This document shows, one piece after another, positions 40,225-48,199 of a stretch of DNA of 64,000 bases; the first letter of the stretch is position 1, and every line of letters begins with the position of its first letter. The translations under genes were made by a program, and so were the position numbers. The stretch comes from Nocardioides carbamazepini (GTDB taxonomy: Bacteria > Actinomycetota > Actinomycetes > Propionibacteriales > Nocardioidaceae). The notes below the pieces were generated by a model, which saw only the letters and a list, made by a program, of their open reading frames with translations, was not told where the DNA came from and searched no databases. Where the stretch lies: the NCBI RefSeq assembly GCF_024614185.1, contig NZ_JAHTLF010000015.1, forward strand, positions 1-64,000. The letters run 5' to 3'.

Positions 40225-41150
40225 GCGGCATCCTCCGTACGCACGTCGAGGACGTCGCGGAGCGCGTCGCCGGCGAGCGTGGCGCCGAAGACGATCAGGA
40301 ACACCACGGCGCCGGGAAAGAGCATGTACCAGACGTCCGCGCCGCTGTAGATCCACGGCAGGGAGTCGGAGAGCAGCTTGCCGAGGTCCGGTACGTCGCC
40401 GCGCAGGCCTACTCCCAGGAACGACAGGCCGGCGACGACGCTGACGTTCGTGGGCAGCGACATCGCGAACAGGACGACGACGAGGCCGAACAGGTGCGGC
40501 ATCATCTCGCGGCGGATGATCTGCCCGGGCGGAGCGCCGGTCGCCCGCGCGGCCTCGACGAAGGCGCGGGCGTTGATCGCACTGGCCTGGGCACCGATGA
40601 TCCGGGCCGGGACGGTCCACCCGAAGAAGGCCAGGACCAGGACGAGGACCAGGCCGCGCGGCAGCTCCGGCGGCACGATCGCCATGATCGCGATCACGAA
40701 CATGAGGCCCGGGAAGCCGAACATGAAGTCGATCAGCCGGCCGGCGACGGCGTTGACCCAGCCGCCGAAGTAGCCCATGGCCGTGCCGAGGATCGCCGCG
40801 ACGATGATCGACAGGATGCTCGCGCCGAACGCGATGAACAGAGAGGAGCGGATGCCGTAGACGATCTGCGCGAACAGGTCGACGCCGGTGACCGGCGCGA
40901 CGCCGAGCCAGTGCTCGGCGCTGACACCGCCGAGCGCGCCCAGCGGCCGGCCCCCGTCGGGGTCCAGCAGGTCGGTGTGGAACGTGTGCGGGTCCTGGCC
41001 CTCCAGCCGCACGAGGAGGGGGGCGCAGAGCCCCGCGACCATCGGCACGACCAGCATGACCAGCCCGGCCACACCGGACCTCTTGCGGAGGAAGCGGCGG
41101 AGGACCGACGTACGCCGGCCCTCCGCCTGCTGGATCTCAGCGATCGACAC
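40221..41150 (-). CDS. ABC importer permease, DppC type
   Basis: A 309-aa permease. N-terminal cytoplasmic segment then TM1 (GLVMLVVPMVAGLCAPLLV), five further hydrophobic segments and the EAA loop ARATGAPPGQIIRREMMPHL. The LGTAMGYFGGWVN and FGFPGLMF segments are standard for DppC. Overlaps the binding-protein gene by 14 bp and DppB by 4 bp. Confidence 0.92.
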   Translation of the reverse strand: MSIAEIQQAEGRRTSVLRRFLRKRSGVAGLVMLVVPMVAGLCAPLLVRLEGQDPHTFHTDLLDPDGGRPLGALGGVSAEHWLGVAPVTGVDLFAQIVYGIRSSLFIAFGASILSIIVAAILGTAMGYFGGWVNAVAGRLIDFMFGFPGLMFVIAIMAIVPPELPRGLVLVLVLAFFGWTVPARIIGAQASAINARAFVEAARATGAPPGQIIRREMMPHLFGLVVVLFAMSLPTNVSVVAGLSFLGVGLRGDVPDLGKLLSDSLPWIYSGADVWYMLFPGAVVFLIVFGATLAGDALRDVLDVRTEDAA

Positions 41151-42843
41151 CGACGACCAGCTCGTTCGCGAACGGCGGGTAGGCGGGCATGAAGTAGTTC
41201 AGGATCTTCGAGCCGGCCAGGGCCTGCGTGCGCTGCACGAGGATGGGCACGATCGGCGCGTCCTCCATGATCTGCTGGTCGATCGCGGCCCACATCTCGG
41301 CGGCCTTGTCGAGGTCGGGCTCGGAGATGGCCGCGTCGATCGCGGCGTCGACGTCGGGGTTGGAGTACTGCGACGCGTTGCCACCGCCGTCGCCGATCTC
41401 GCTGGACGCGAAGAGGGGCTGGATCGTGCTCATGCCGCTCGGGAAGTCGGCTCCCCAGCCACTCGTCGTCAGGTCGTAGTCACCGTCGGCCGACGAGATC
41501 AGCTCGTACCACGTGCTGCCGTCGAGGCCCTTGAGCTCGACGTCGATGCCCACCTGGGCCAGCGAGTTCTTGATGCTCTGGGCCTCCTTCTCCTCGATCG
41601 CGCTGACGTCGGTCGGGTAGGTGAGGGAGAGCTTCAGGTTCGAGACGCCGGCGTCGGCCAGCAGCTCCTTGGCCTTCTCGACGTCGCCGGTGTCGCCGCC
41701 GTCGTACAGGTTGTAGTCGGTGGCTCCGGGGATGCCCTCGGTCATGATCGAGGAGGTGATCTGGCCGCCGAACTTCGGTCCGCCGTAGACGCTCTGGATC
41801 TCGGCCTTGTTGATCGCGTAGTTGATGGCCTGCCGCACGCGGACGTCGGAGAGGCCGGGGCGCTTCACGTTCATCGCGAGGTAGCGGAAGTAGCCCGACG
41901 GGCCGTTGGCCATCCGCTCGGAGATCGACGGGTCGGACTCGATGCGCTGGAACTGTGACGGCGAGATGAGCGCGTTGCTGATCGCGCTCTGGTCGTCACC
42001 CTTGTCGTCGATGAGGCGCTGGACGATCGTGTCGTTGTTCAGGCCCATGTCCAAGACGATCTTGTCCGGGCCGGCGAGGCGCGCCTGGTCGGTGTCGGCG
42101 CTCCAGTTCGGGTTGCGCTCGAGCACCGCCTGGGTGCCCTTGCTGAAGCTGGTCACCATGTACGGGCCGCTGGCAACCGGGTTCTCGCCGTACGTCTCGG
42201 GCTCGGTGTCGGCCGCCTTCGGCACCGGAGCGAACGCCGGCATGCTGACGATCCACGGCCAGTTGCCGAACGGTCGGCTCAGGTGGAAGACGATCTTGTG
42301 GTCGTCGACGACCTCGATGGAGTCGAGCTCCTTGCCGTCGTACGGGCCGTCGTAGTCGGTCCCGCCCTCGAGCAGCGTCTTGTGGTAGCCGAGGCCACCT
42401 TGGAACATCGGCGCGAACGACCGCTCGATGCCGTACTTCACGTCCTGCGCCGTGATCGGGCTGCCGTCGGAGAACTTCAGGCCCTCCTGGAGCGCGAACG
42501 TCCAGGTCCGGCCGCCGTCGTCCGTCGTCCCCGTGTCGGTGGCGAGGTCCGGCACCAGGACCGTGTCCTTGTCGGGGAACGTCTGCCAGGACGTCAGCCC
42601 GCGGTGCACCCACCGCAGCCGGCTCGTCGGCACCATCTGCGCGTTGGCGGTCTCGAAGGTCTCGGTGGCCCTCCGCGAGAGGTAGTGCAGTGTCCCACCC
42701 TGGGGCACGGACTCCATCGCCGACGTGTTCTTGTCCTTGGTCTCGGTGGAGTCGCCGGACGAGTTGGCATTGCAGCCCGCCACCGTCAGGGCCAGGACGA
42801 GAGCGAGCCCGACGGGCACCACTCTCCGTGATCGGTTCGCCAT
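41137..42843 (-). CDS. ABC importer solute-binding lipoprotein (SBP_bac_5)
   Basis: A 568-aa extracytoplasmic binding protein of the peptide/nickel/opine group. Signal peptide with lipobox V-A-G-C (Cys24), then the SBP_bac_5 fold with FALQEGLKFSDGSPITAQDVKYGIERSF and ARAINYAINK-type helix (VRQAINYAINKAEI). First gene of a five-gene operon plus hydrolase. ATG at 42843 with AGGAAG upstream. Two palindromes lie in its leader (42868-42881 and 42916-42931). The ligand cannot be named from sequence. Confidence 0.92.
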   Translation of the reverse strand: MANRSRRVVPVGLALVLALTVAGCNANSSGDSTETKDKNTSAMESVPQGGTLHYLSRRATETFETANAQMVPTSRLRWVHRGLTSWQTFPDKDTVLVPDLATDTGTTDDGGRTWTFALQEGLKFSDGSPITAQDVKYGIERSFAPMFQGGLGYHKTLLEGGTDYDGPYDGKELDSIEVVDDHKIVFHLSRPFGNWPWIVSMPAFAPVPKAADTEPETYGENPVASGPYMVTSFSKGTQAVLERNPNWSADTDQARLAGPDKIVLDMGLNNDTIVQRLIDDKGDDQSAISNALISPSQFQRIESDPSISERMANGPSGYFRYLAMNVKRPGLSDVRVRQAINYAINKAEIQSVYGGPKFGGQITSSIMTEGIPGATDYNLYDGGDTGDVEKAKELLADAGVSNLKLSLTYPTDVSAIEEKEAQSIKNSLAQVGIDVELKGLDGSTWYELISSADGDYDLTTSGWGADFPSGMSTIQPLFASSEIGDGGGNASQYSNPDVDAAIDAAISEPDLDKAAEMWAAIDQQIMEDAPIVPILVQRTQALAGSKILNYFMPAYPPFANELVVGVDR

Positions 42844-43081
42844 AGATCGCGCTTCCTGTGAGGCGGTCCCGATCGATCGGGTCCGCGGCTTGGATCTCAG
42901 GAAGGGAGTCTGTGGGCGTGCCCGGGCACGCGTCCATCGAGGAGTTCTGCACCAAACCTTGAAGAGAACCTTAACGATTGCGGGTCTCTGTGTGCGCGGC
43001 GTCCACGATAGCGGCACAAGTCCGTGAGGTGAAGGCGTGAGCGTGCATCTGTGCTACAGACCCGCGTGGCGGCGCGACGAA
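42844..43081. promoter_or_regulatory. Leader and promoter region of the ABC importer operon
   Basis: Part of the longest gene-free stretch (42844-43134). It holds two perfect palindromes: CCCGATCGATCGGG (42868-42881), 25 bp before the binding-protein start, and GCGTGCCCGGGCACGC (42916-42931), 73 bp before it. Both are operator-like. No clear -10/-35 pair was found. The remainder to 43081 shows nothing recognisable, and a terminator for the collagen-like gene follows. Confidence 0.45.
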
Positions 43082-43116
43082 GGCCCCGGATCTCTGTCAT
43101 GCAGAGATCCGGGGCC
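43082..43116. terminator. Terminator after the collagen-like gene
   Basis: A 15-bp perfect stem (GGCCCCGGATCTCTG at 43082-43096 with its complement 43102-43116) and a 5-nt loop. It lies 19 bp past the collagen-like stop on the minus strand. Confidence 0.85.
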
Positions 43117-43134
43117 ACGTCGGTGTTCGCCCTG

Positions 43135-44202
43135 TCAGGACAGCTTGAGCCCGGCGGACCAGTAGCCGCTGAGGGCGGTCACCATGTCGAGGCCCGCCGT
43201 GATGTCGGCCCGCACGACGAGGATGGCCTGCGTCTGGTTGGTCAGCGGGACGGCGAGGCCGGTCGTGGTGCAGTCCGCGACCGCGCCGATCGCGAGGATC
43301 CCGGTGAGGCTGGGCCCCAGCGTGCACGTCGCACCCGGGACCGGAGCAAAGATGTTGTTGGGTGTCGAGGAGGTCCAGAGCTGGACCTCGAGGCCGAGCG
43401 TCGTCCCGATCAGCGCCATGGCGACGCTGTTGGTGAAGTAGCCGTCGATGCCGGTGAGTGTGCGGTCGCCCGTGATCGGCTGGGCCAGGCCTGCGATCCC
43501 GTTGCCCGTCGCGTCGATCGTGCCCCCGACGATGGAGACGCCGCTGACCGAGCCCGTGCCGTTGATGGGCAGCACGGTGACCGTGTTGCCCATGCCGCCG
43601 AGAACGGTGGTCGTCGTGACCGCCGCGCCGCTGCTGCTCGACAACATGGCCCCCGAGCCGGCCGGGCCGGCCGGGCCGACATCCCCGGTAGCCCCGGTAG
43701 CCCCGGTGGGACCGGCCGGGCCGACGGCTCCGGTGGCCCCGGCAGGACCGATCGCGCCGGTAGCCCCGGCCGGACCGACGCCTCCGGCCGTGCCTGCCGC
43801 GCCGGTGGCGCCCGTCGCGCCCGCGGGGCCGATCGGGCCGGCCGGCCCGATGCCACCCGTCGCGCCGGCCGCGCCGGCGGAACCCGTGGGGCCCACCGGA
43901 CCAGCCGCGCCCGTCGCACCGACCGCGCCGGACGCACCGCTGGCACCCGCCTCACCCTGGGGCCCGCGATTGCGGTCGGCCCCGCGGATCCAGCGGATGT
44001 GGTCCTCGCCACGCCTGCACCGGTCGACGTTCTTGACGATCCGGATCTTGCCGGTCTTCACGCTGAAGCAGGCACTGATGACGCGGACGTCCGGCTTCGC
44101 CCGCTCGGCCGCCTGAGCCGCCCCTCCGGCAGCGATCAGCGTCGCCGTGGCCAGCGTCGCGAGTGACAGGGAGGTGAGGGCCCGGGGCCGGAACGTATGC
44201 AC
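43135..44202 (-). CDS. Secreted collagen-like protein with BclB-type C-terminal domain
   Basis: A 355-aa exported protein. Signal peptide to about residue 31 (AAQAAE), a short region with two Cys (ISACF, DRCRR), then about 34 Gly-X-Y triplets (about 80-185, rich in GAT, GPA, GAA), then a C-terminal trimerisation-like domain (about 187-355). That end closely resembles the C-terminus of the Bacillus exosporium glycoprotein Bcl[34 protein letters not shown] and [19 protein letters not shown]. The triplet Thr could carry glycans. GTG start, six bases after TAGCGT (44209-44214). It should form triple-helical surface filaments; role unknown. Confidence 0.85.
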   Translation of the reverse strand: MHTFRPRALTSLSLATLATATLIAAGGAAQAAERAKPDVRVISACFSVKTGKIRIVKNVDRCRRGEDHIRWIRGADRNRGPQGEAGASGASGAVGATGAAGPVGPTGSAGAAGATGGIGPAGPIGPAGATGATGAAGTAGGVGPAGATGAIGPAGATGAVGPAGPTGATGATGDVGPAGPAGSGAMLSSSSGAAVTTTTVLGGMGNTVTVLPINGTGSVSGVSIVGGTIDATGNGIAGLAQPITGDRTLTGIDGYFTNSVAMALIGTTLGLEVQLWTSSTPNNIFAPVPGATCTLGPSLTGILAIGAVADCTTTGLAVPLTNQTQAILVVRADITAGLDMVTALSGYWSAGLKLS

Positions 44203-44277
44203 AGCGCAACGCTAGAGGTCGCACGGACCACGCGGCCCCGATTCGGAGAAACTGGGGACCCCGTCCCACGCGGTCGC

Positions 44278-44832
44278 TCAGCCGTACGACGGGGGCTCGA
44301 CGTCCGCCATCGACGGGTCGAGCTCGATGCCGGTCGACAGGTGCTCCTCGGCCTCGGCGGTCTCGCCCAGGTGCAGCAGCGCGAACCCGAGCCGCATGTG
44401 CGCCGCCGCCATGTCCGGATCGGCCTTGAGAGCGCGGCGGTAGAGCCCCACCGCCGCGTCGAGCTCGGTGGCCTCCAGCAGGATGCCCTTGTTGTAGAGC
44501 GCCGGAGCGAAGTCGGCATCGGTGGCCAGCGCCGCGTCGTACTGCTTGACGGCGTCGTCCTGCCGTCCGGCTCCCTGGGCCAGCAGGCCGAGGTTGTAGT
44601 GGGCGTAGACGTTGTCCGGGTCGAGCTCCAGCACGTTCTCGAACGTGGTCCGGGCCTCGGCGTCGTCACCGGCGTCGAGCTGTTCCAGCCCGGTCTGGAC
44701 CAGGCTGTCGGCGGCCGAGAGACTCGCCGACGACTCGGCTGCCGCCGGCTTCCCCTCACCGTCGTCCCCGCTGCATCCGGCGACGAGGATGAGCGTGAGC
44801 AACGCGAGGGCGGCGAACGCGGGACGAGGCAC
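44278..44832 (-). CDS. TPR-repeat lipoprotein
   Basis: A 184-aa protein. Signal peptide with lipobox V-A-G-C (Cys20), an Ala/Ser linker (to about 45), then about four tetratricopeptide repeats (AARTTFENVLELDPDNVYAHYNLGLL is the clearest). Probably a membrane-anchored protein-interaction scaffold. GTG start seven bases after TAGACT (44840-44845). Confidence 0.85.
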   Translation of the reverse strand: MPRPAFAALALLTLILVAGCSGDDGEGKPAAAESSASLSAADSLVQTGLEQLDAGDDAEARTTFENVLELDPDNVYAHYNLGLLAQGAGRQDDAVKQYDAALATDADFAPALYNKGILLEATELDAAVGLYRRALKADPDMAAAHMRLGFALLHLGETAEAEEHLSTGIELDPSMADVEPPSYG

Positions 44833-44918
44833 GTCGATCAGTCTAGGGAGACCCGCTCCCGAGCAAAGGCCAGGTTCTGCCGTCGGTCACGGCGGGACTC
44901 CAGAGAGGCGGCACAACG

Positions 44919-44948
44919 CGGAATGGCGGCCCTGGGGCCGCCATTCCG
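44919..44948 (-). terminator. Terminator after tRNA-Leu
   Basis: Perfect 13-bp stem CGGAATGGCGGCC/GGCCGCCATTCCG with a CTGG loop, directly beyond the 3' end of the minus-strand tRNA. Confidence 0.8.
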
Positions 44949-44950
44949 TC

Positions 44951-45039
44951 TGGTGTCCGAGGGGGGACTTGAACCCCCACGCCCTAATACGGGCACTAGC
45001 ACCTCAAGCTAGCGCGTCTGCCAATTCCGCCACCCGGAC
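44951..45039 (-). tRNA. tRNA-Leu (anticodon GAG), CCA encoded
   Basis: Type-II tRNA with a long variable arm. Acceptor GTCCGGG pairs with CTCGGAC (one G-U pair), discriminator A73 and encoded CCA at 44953-44951. The anticodon stem CTAGC/GCTAG encloses the loop TTGAGGT, giving anticodon GAG (reads CUC/CUU). The T-arm GGGGGTTCAAGTCCCCC is perfect. Confidence 0.95.
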
Positions 45040-45123
45040 GAGTGCGGAGAAACCGTAGCAAAGGACGGCCGCAGACACCGCATCGGCACCCCCTCCGGCA
45101 GTCCTTCCGGCACTCCTTCCAGC

Positions 45124-45152
45124 ACGGCCATGACCTCACGGGTCATGGCCGT
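45124..45152. other. 12-bp stem-loop upstream of a small membrane protein gene
   Basis: ACGGCCATGACC (45124-45135) pairs with GGTCATGGCCGT (45141-45152) around 5 nt, 29 bp before the ATG at 45181. Preceded by imperfect repeats of TCCTTCC(GGCA). It could be an operator or terminator for readthrough toward the tRNA; function undecided. Confidence 0.4.
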
Positions 45153-45180
45153 CCGGCCCCGGGCCGGGCACGATCGGTCC

Positions 45181-45591
45181 ATGGGATCGGACAGCCTCGA
45201 GATGTTGGCCTGGGGACGGATCGGCCTGGGACTCTCGTCCCTCGCATCGCCGGCGGTGACCGGGCGGGTCTTCGGCATCGACCCCACCCCGGAGGTCGGC
45301 TACCTGACCCGGATCTACGGCGGGCGCGCGATCGCCCTGGGCGCGGCGTACCTATTGGCCGGCGAGGCGGAACGGGAGCGGCTGCAGCTGCTCTCGTTGG
45401 GGGTCGACATCTCGGACACGGCGACCGGGCTGGGACATCTCCTGCGCCGCGACGGCAGCCCGCGGGCGCTGGTGCTCACGACGGCGCTGACCGGCACCTA
45501 CGCGGCGGTCGGGGCGGTGCGGGCGCTCCGGCGACACGCCCGGCGGCTTGAACGAGGTCCGGCCACCTGCAACGGTGGGAAAGGTCTCTGA
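45181..45591 (+). CDS. Small membrane protein (DUF4267-like), paralogue of the gene at 62305
   Basis: A 136-aa protein with about four hydrophobic segments. It starts MGSDSLEMLAWGRIGLGL, followed by SLASPAVTGRVFGIDP, YLTRIYGGRAIALGAAYL and LLSLGVDISDTATGL. The pattern R-[IV]-x-[IL]-G, A-P/S-x-x-x-x-x-R-V-F-G-[IL]-D-P and R-x-x-[GA]-x-R-x-I-A-L-G-A is shared with the 131-aa protein encoded at 62305-62700. Function unknown. A CACGAT box lies six bases before the ATG. Confidence 0.8.
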   Translation: MGSDSLEMLAWGRIGLGLSSLASPAVTGRVFGIDPTPEVGYLTRIYGGRAIALGAAYLLAGEAERERLQLLSLGVDISDTATGLGHLLRRDGSPRALVLTTALTGTYAAVGAVRALRRHARRLERGPATCNGGKGL

Positions 45592-45613
45592 CCACGAACC
45601 GAGAAGGCATGCC

Positions 45614-45889
45614 ATGCTCACCCTCACCGAGAACGCCTGCACGATCGTCAAGCAGATGACCGACGCCCCCGACGTCCCCGACTCCGCGGGACTGCGCATC
45701 ACCCAGGCGGAGGCCGGCTTCGCCGTCTCCGCAGCCGAACAGGCCGAACCCGGCGACCAGGTCGTCGAGCAGGACGGCGCCACGGTCTACCTCGACCCGG
45801 ACTCCGCCCGGCAGCTCGACGCGATGGTGCTCGATGCCGGCATCGACGACACCGGCACGCTCCAGTTCGGTCTGGTCACCCAGGCCTAG
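45614..45889 (+). CDS. HesB/IscA-like protein lacking the cluster cysteines
   Basis: A 91-aa protein of the HesB/IscA fold: MLTLTENACTIVKQM, GLRITQAEAGFAVSAAEQAEPGDQVVEQDGATVYLDPDSA. The three Cys that bind Fe-S in IscA are missing; the only Cys (residue 9) is in helix 1. Cys-less members of this family are common in actinobacteria and are unlikely to carry clusters. The start is supported by GAGAAGG upstream. Confidence 0.85.
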   Translation: MLTLTENACTIVKQMTDAPDVPDSAGLRITQAEAGFAVSAAEQAEPGDQVVEQDGATVYLDPDSARQLDAMVLDAGIDDTGTLQFGLVTQA

Positions 45890-45942
45890 CGAGAGGCGCC
45901 CCAGATGCGTCGCTGACGGGCTCACTCTGGGATCGTGGGCGC

Positions 45943-46536
45943 ATGCAGGAGCTGCGTGTCGCCTTCGTTCCCGGAGTGACCCCCGACAAGTGGGCGCGGG
46001 CCTGGCGCGAGCGCAACCCGCGGATCCGGCTCGACCTCCTCCCCACCGAGGAGGGACATCAGCGCGCGGTCCTCGACGAGGGGGTCGCCGACTTGGCCCT
46101 GGTCCGGCTGCCGGTCGACCTCGAGTCGCCGGCGCCACTGCACTGCGTGCGCCTGTACGACGAGCTGCCGGTCGTGGTGGCGAGCCGCGAGCACTTCGTG
46201 GCCGCTGCGGACGGTGACACGCCGATCCCCCTGGCCGACCTCGCCGACGAGCAGCTGGTGCTGCCCCATCCCACCGGGTGGACGCCCTCGGTCGAGCAGC
46301 TGCCGTTCCCTGGCATGACGGTGAAGGACGCCATCGAGGTCGCCGCGTCGGGCAGCGGGATCGTGATCGTGCCGATGTCGCTGGCACGGCTGCACCACCG
46401 CAAGGACGTCGTCCACCGTCTCGTCGAGCTCGAGCCGACGACCGTGGCCCTGGTCTGGCTGCGCGACGCCGACAGCCCGGTCCACCAGGACTTCGTCGGC
46501 GTCGTCCGCGGACGCCGGGCGAGCAGCAGCCGCTGA
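45943..46536 (+). CDS. LysR-type effector domain protein without HTH
   Basis: A 197-aa protein equal to the substrate-binding half of LysR regulators. It begins MQELRVAFVPGVTPDKWARAW, continues with LRLDLLP-like and LYDELPVVVASREHFVAA, and ends near VWLRDADSPVHQDFVGVVR. No DNA-binding helix is encoded upstream in any frame, and a GATCGT box six bases before the ATG suggests an intact gene rather than a truncated one. It may bind a small molecule or antagonise a partner regulator. Confidence 0.82.
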   Translation: MQELRVAFVPGVTPDKWARAWRERNPRIRLDLLPTEEGHQRAVLDEGVADLALVRLPVDLESPAPLHCVRLYDELPVVVASREHFVAAADGDTPIPLADLADEQLVLPHPTGWTPSVEQLPFPGMTVKDAIEVAASGSGIVIVPMSLARLHHRKDVVHRLVELEPTTVALVWLRDADSPVHQDFVGVVRGRRASSSR

Positions 46537-46548
46537 GGGCCGACGCCC

Positions 46549-47118
46549 TCACCCCAGGTGGGTCGCGGCCCACTCCCCCAGGATCCGCGCGCTGCGGTCG
46601 ACCAGCGCCACCCATTCCAGCGCGCCCTCGTCGGCGTTGTCGGAGACGTGCTTGACCAGGCGGACGGGCACGCCGAACTCCTGGGCGACGTAGGCGACCG
46701 CATAGCCCTCCATGTCGACCAGCTGCGCCTGCTCGGCGAGCCGGGCCCGCACCACCGGGTCAGTGACGAAGACGTCGCCGGTGGCGAGCACGGTCGGGCT
46801 CTCGCCGATCACGAACCGGTCACGCGGGTCGTGGCCGAGCGCGCGGATCGCGTCGCCGTTGATGTCGTGGTTGAGCACCGTGCCGATCTCGTGGAGCCCG
46901 TACTCACCGTCGAGCCCGCCGTCCAGACCGTCGTGCAGCGCGCCGGCGGTGCCGAGATTGACGACGACCAGGTCGGCCAGGTCGGACCGGCCGGCGAGGT
47001 GGCGGGTCAGCGCGGTCGCGGCGGCGGTCTTCCCGATGCCGGTGACGACCACGTCGATCCCGGCCGGGACGTGGGCCACCTCGGACCGGGCGGCGGCGAC
47101 GACGAGAGGGCGGGGCAC
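46549..47118 (-). CDS. Nucleosidase/phosphorylase-family protein
   Basis: A 189-aa member of the purine-nucleoside-phosphorylase/MTA-SAH-nucleosidase superfamily. Visible: VVVTGIGKTAAATAL, VVNLGTAGALHDG, catalytic-region VDMEGYAVAYVAQEFGVPVRLVKHVSDNADE (MEGYA with the substrate Glu and the catalytic Asp in VSDNAD). It could hydrolyse SAH or MTA and so belong to the methyl cycle with metH, or act in menaquinone or purine metabolism. GTG at 47118 is chosen because TAGGGT (47126-47131) lies seven bases upstream. Confidence 0.8.
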   Translation of the reverse strand: MPRPLVVAAARSEVAHVPAGIDVVVTGIGKTAAATALTRHLAGRSDLADLVVVNLGTAGALHDGLDGGLDGEYGLHEIGTVLNHDINGDAIRALGHDPRDRFVIGESPTVLATGDVFVTDPVVRARLAEQAQLVDMEGYAVAYVAQEFGVPVRLVKHVSDNADEGALEWVALVDRSARILGEWAATHLG

Positions 47119-47125
47119 GGCCGTC

Positions 47126-47131
47126 ACCCTA
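47126..47131 (-). promoter_or_regulatory. -10 box of the nucleosidase gene
   Basis: TAGGGT on the minus strand, seven bases before the GTG at 47118. The in-frame GTG at 47127 overlaps the box and is therefore rejected as start. Confidence 0.5.
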
Positions 47132-47170
47132 GCCGCGGGCCGTCGCGGTCCGGCGGGGCAGGATGGCGTC

Positions 47171-48184
47171 GTGAAGTCCCCCTCCGCGGCGGTGGTCGCC
47201 CGCGCACCCGGCCGGGTGAACCTGATCGGTGAGCACACCGACTACAACGGCGGGCTGTGCCTGCCGTTCGCGATCAGCCTGACGACCACCGCGACCGTCC
47301 GGCGCCGGGAGGACGACCGGCTCCGGGTGCGGAGCCGGGAGGCGGATCCGGGCGACCCGCACTGGCAGGAGTACGTCGTCGGCGTGGTCGCCGAGCTCCG
47401 CCGGGCCGGCTGGGTGGTGCCGGGCCTCGACATCGACCTCGTCTCCACACTCCCGCTCGGCGGCGGCCTGTCCAGCTCGGCGGCGCTCGAATGCGCGGTG
47501 GCGACGGCGATCGCCGGCCTGCTCGACGTGCCTCTCGACGGGCCCGGTCGCCGCCTCCTCGCCGACGTGTGTCGGCGCGCCGAGACCGACCACGTCGGCG
47601 CGCCGACCGGCGGCATGGACCAGCTCGCCGCCCTGTTCGGCGCGGACGGCCACGCGCTGCTCATCGACTTCGCCGACCTGGGCGCTCCCGTGACCAGGCT
47701 GGTGCCCCTGCCGGTGTCCGAGGACGGGTTGACGCTGCTGGTGACCGACACCCGGGTCCGACACCAGCTGGCCGATGGCGACGGCGGGTACGCGCAACGG
47801 CGGCGCGAGTGCGCGGACGGGCATCCTCGTCGGCGCCGGCACGTCGCGACCGAGAACGCCCGGGTCCGGTCCGCGGTCGAGGCGATCGGGGCCCGCGCCT
47901 GGCAGCGGCTCGGTGACCTGATGACGGCCTCGCACGCCTCCCTCCGCGACGACTACGAGGTGAGCGTGCCCGCGCTCGACACCGCGGTGGACGCGGCGCT
48001 GGCCGCCGGGGCGCTCGGTGCCCGGCTCACCGGCGGCGGGTTCGGCGGCTGCACCATCGCGTTGACGCACGAAGGCCGCGTCGGCGCCGTACGGAACGGC
48101 GTCGACGCGGCCTTCGCCGCCGCGGGGTGGCCCCGGCCGGCGCACCACGAGGTGCGTCCGGCCGAGGGCGCCCGCCTGCTGTGA
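47171..48184 (+). CDS. galK: Galactokinase with an internal deletion
   Basis: A 337-aa GHMP kinase that phosphorylates galactose in the Leloir pathway. Galactokinase signature GRVNLIGEHTDYNGG, ATP loop LPLGGGLSSSAALE, catalytic-region GAPTGGMDQLA and C-terminal LTGGGFGGC are intact. Between YAQRRRECA and RHVATENARV about 30-35 residues usual in the family are missing without a frameshift, near residues 215-225. GTG start six bases after CAGGAT (47159-47164). No galT or galE nearby. Activity is uncertain because of the deletion. Confidence 0.85.
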   Translation: MKSPSAAVVARAPGRVNLIGEHTDYNGGLCLPFAISLTTTATVRRREDDRLRVRSREADPGDPHWQEYVVGVVAELRRAGWVVPGLDIDLVSTLPLGGGLSSSAALECAVATAIAGLLDVPLDGPGRRLLADVCRRAETDHVGAPTGGMDQLAALFGADGHALLIDFADLGAPVTRLVPLPVSEDGLTLLVTDTRVRHQLADGDGGYAQRRRECADGHPRRRRHVATENARVRSAVEAIGARAWQRLGDLMTASHASLRDDYEVSVPALDTAVDAALAAGALGARLTGGGFGGCTIALTHEGRVGAVRNGVDAAFAAAGWPRPAHHEVRPAEGARLL

Positions 48185-48199
48185 CCGGGCGGTGTCAGG

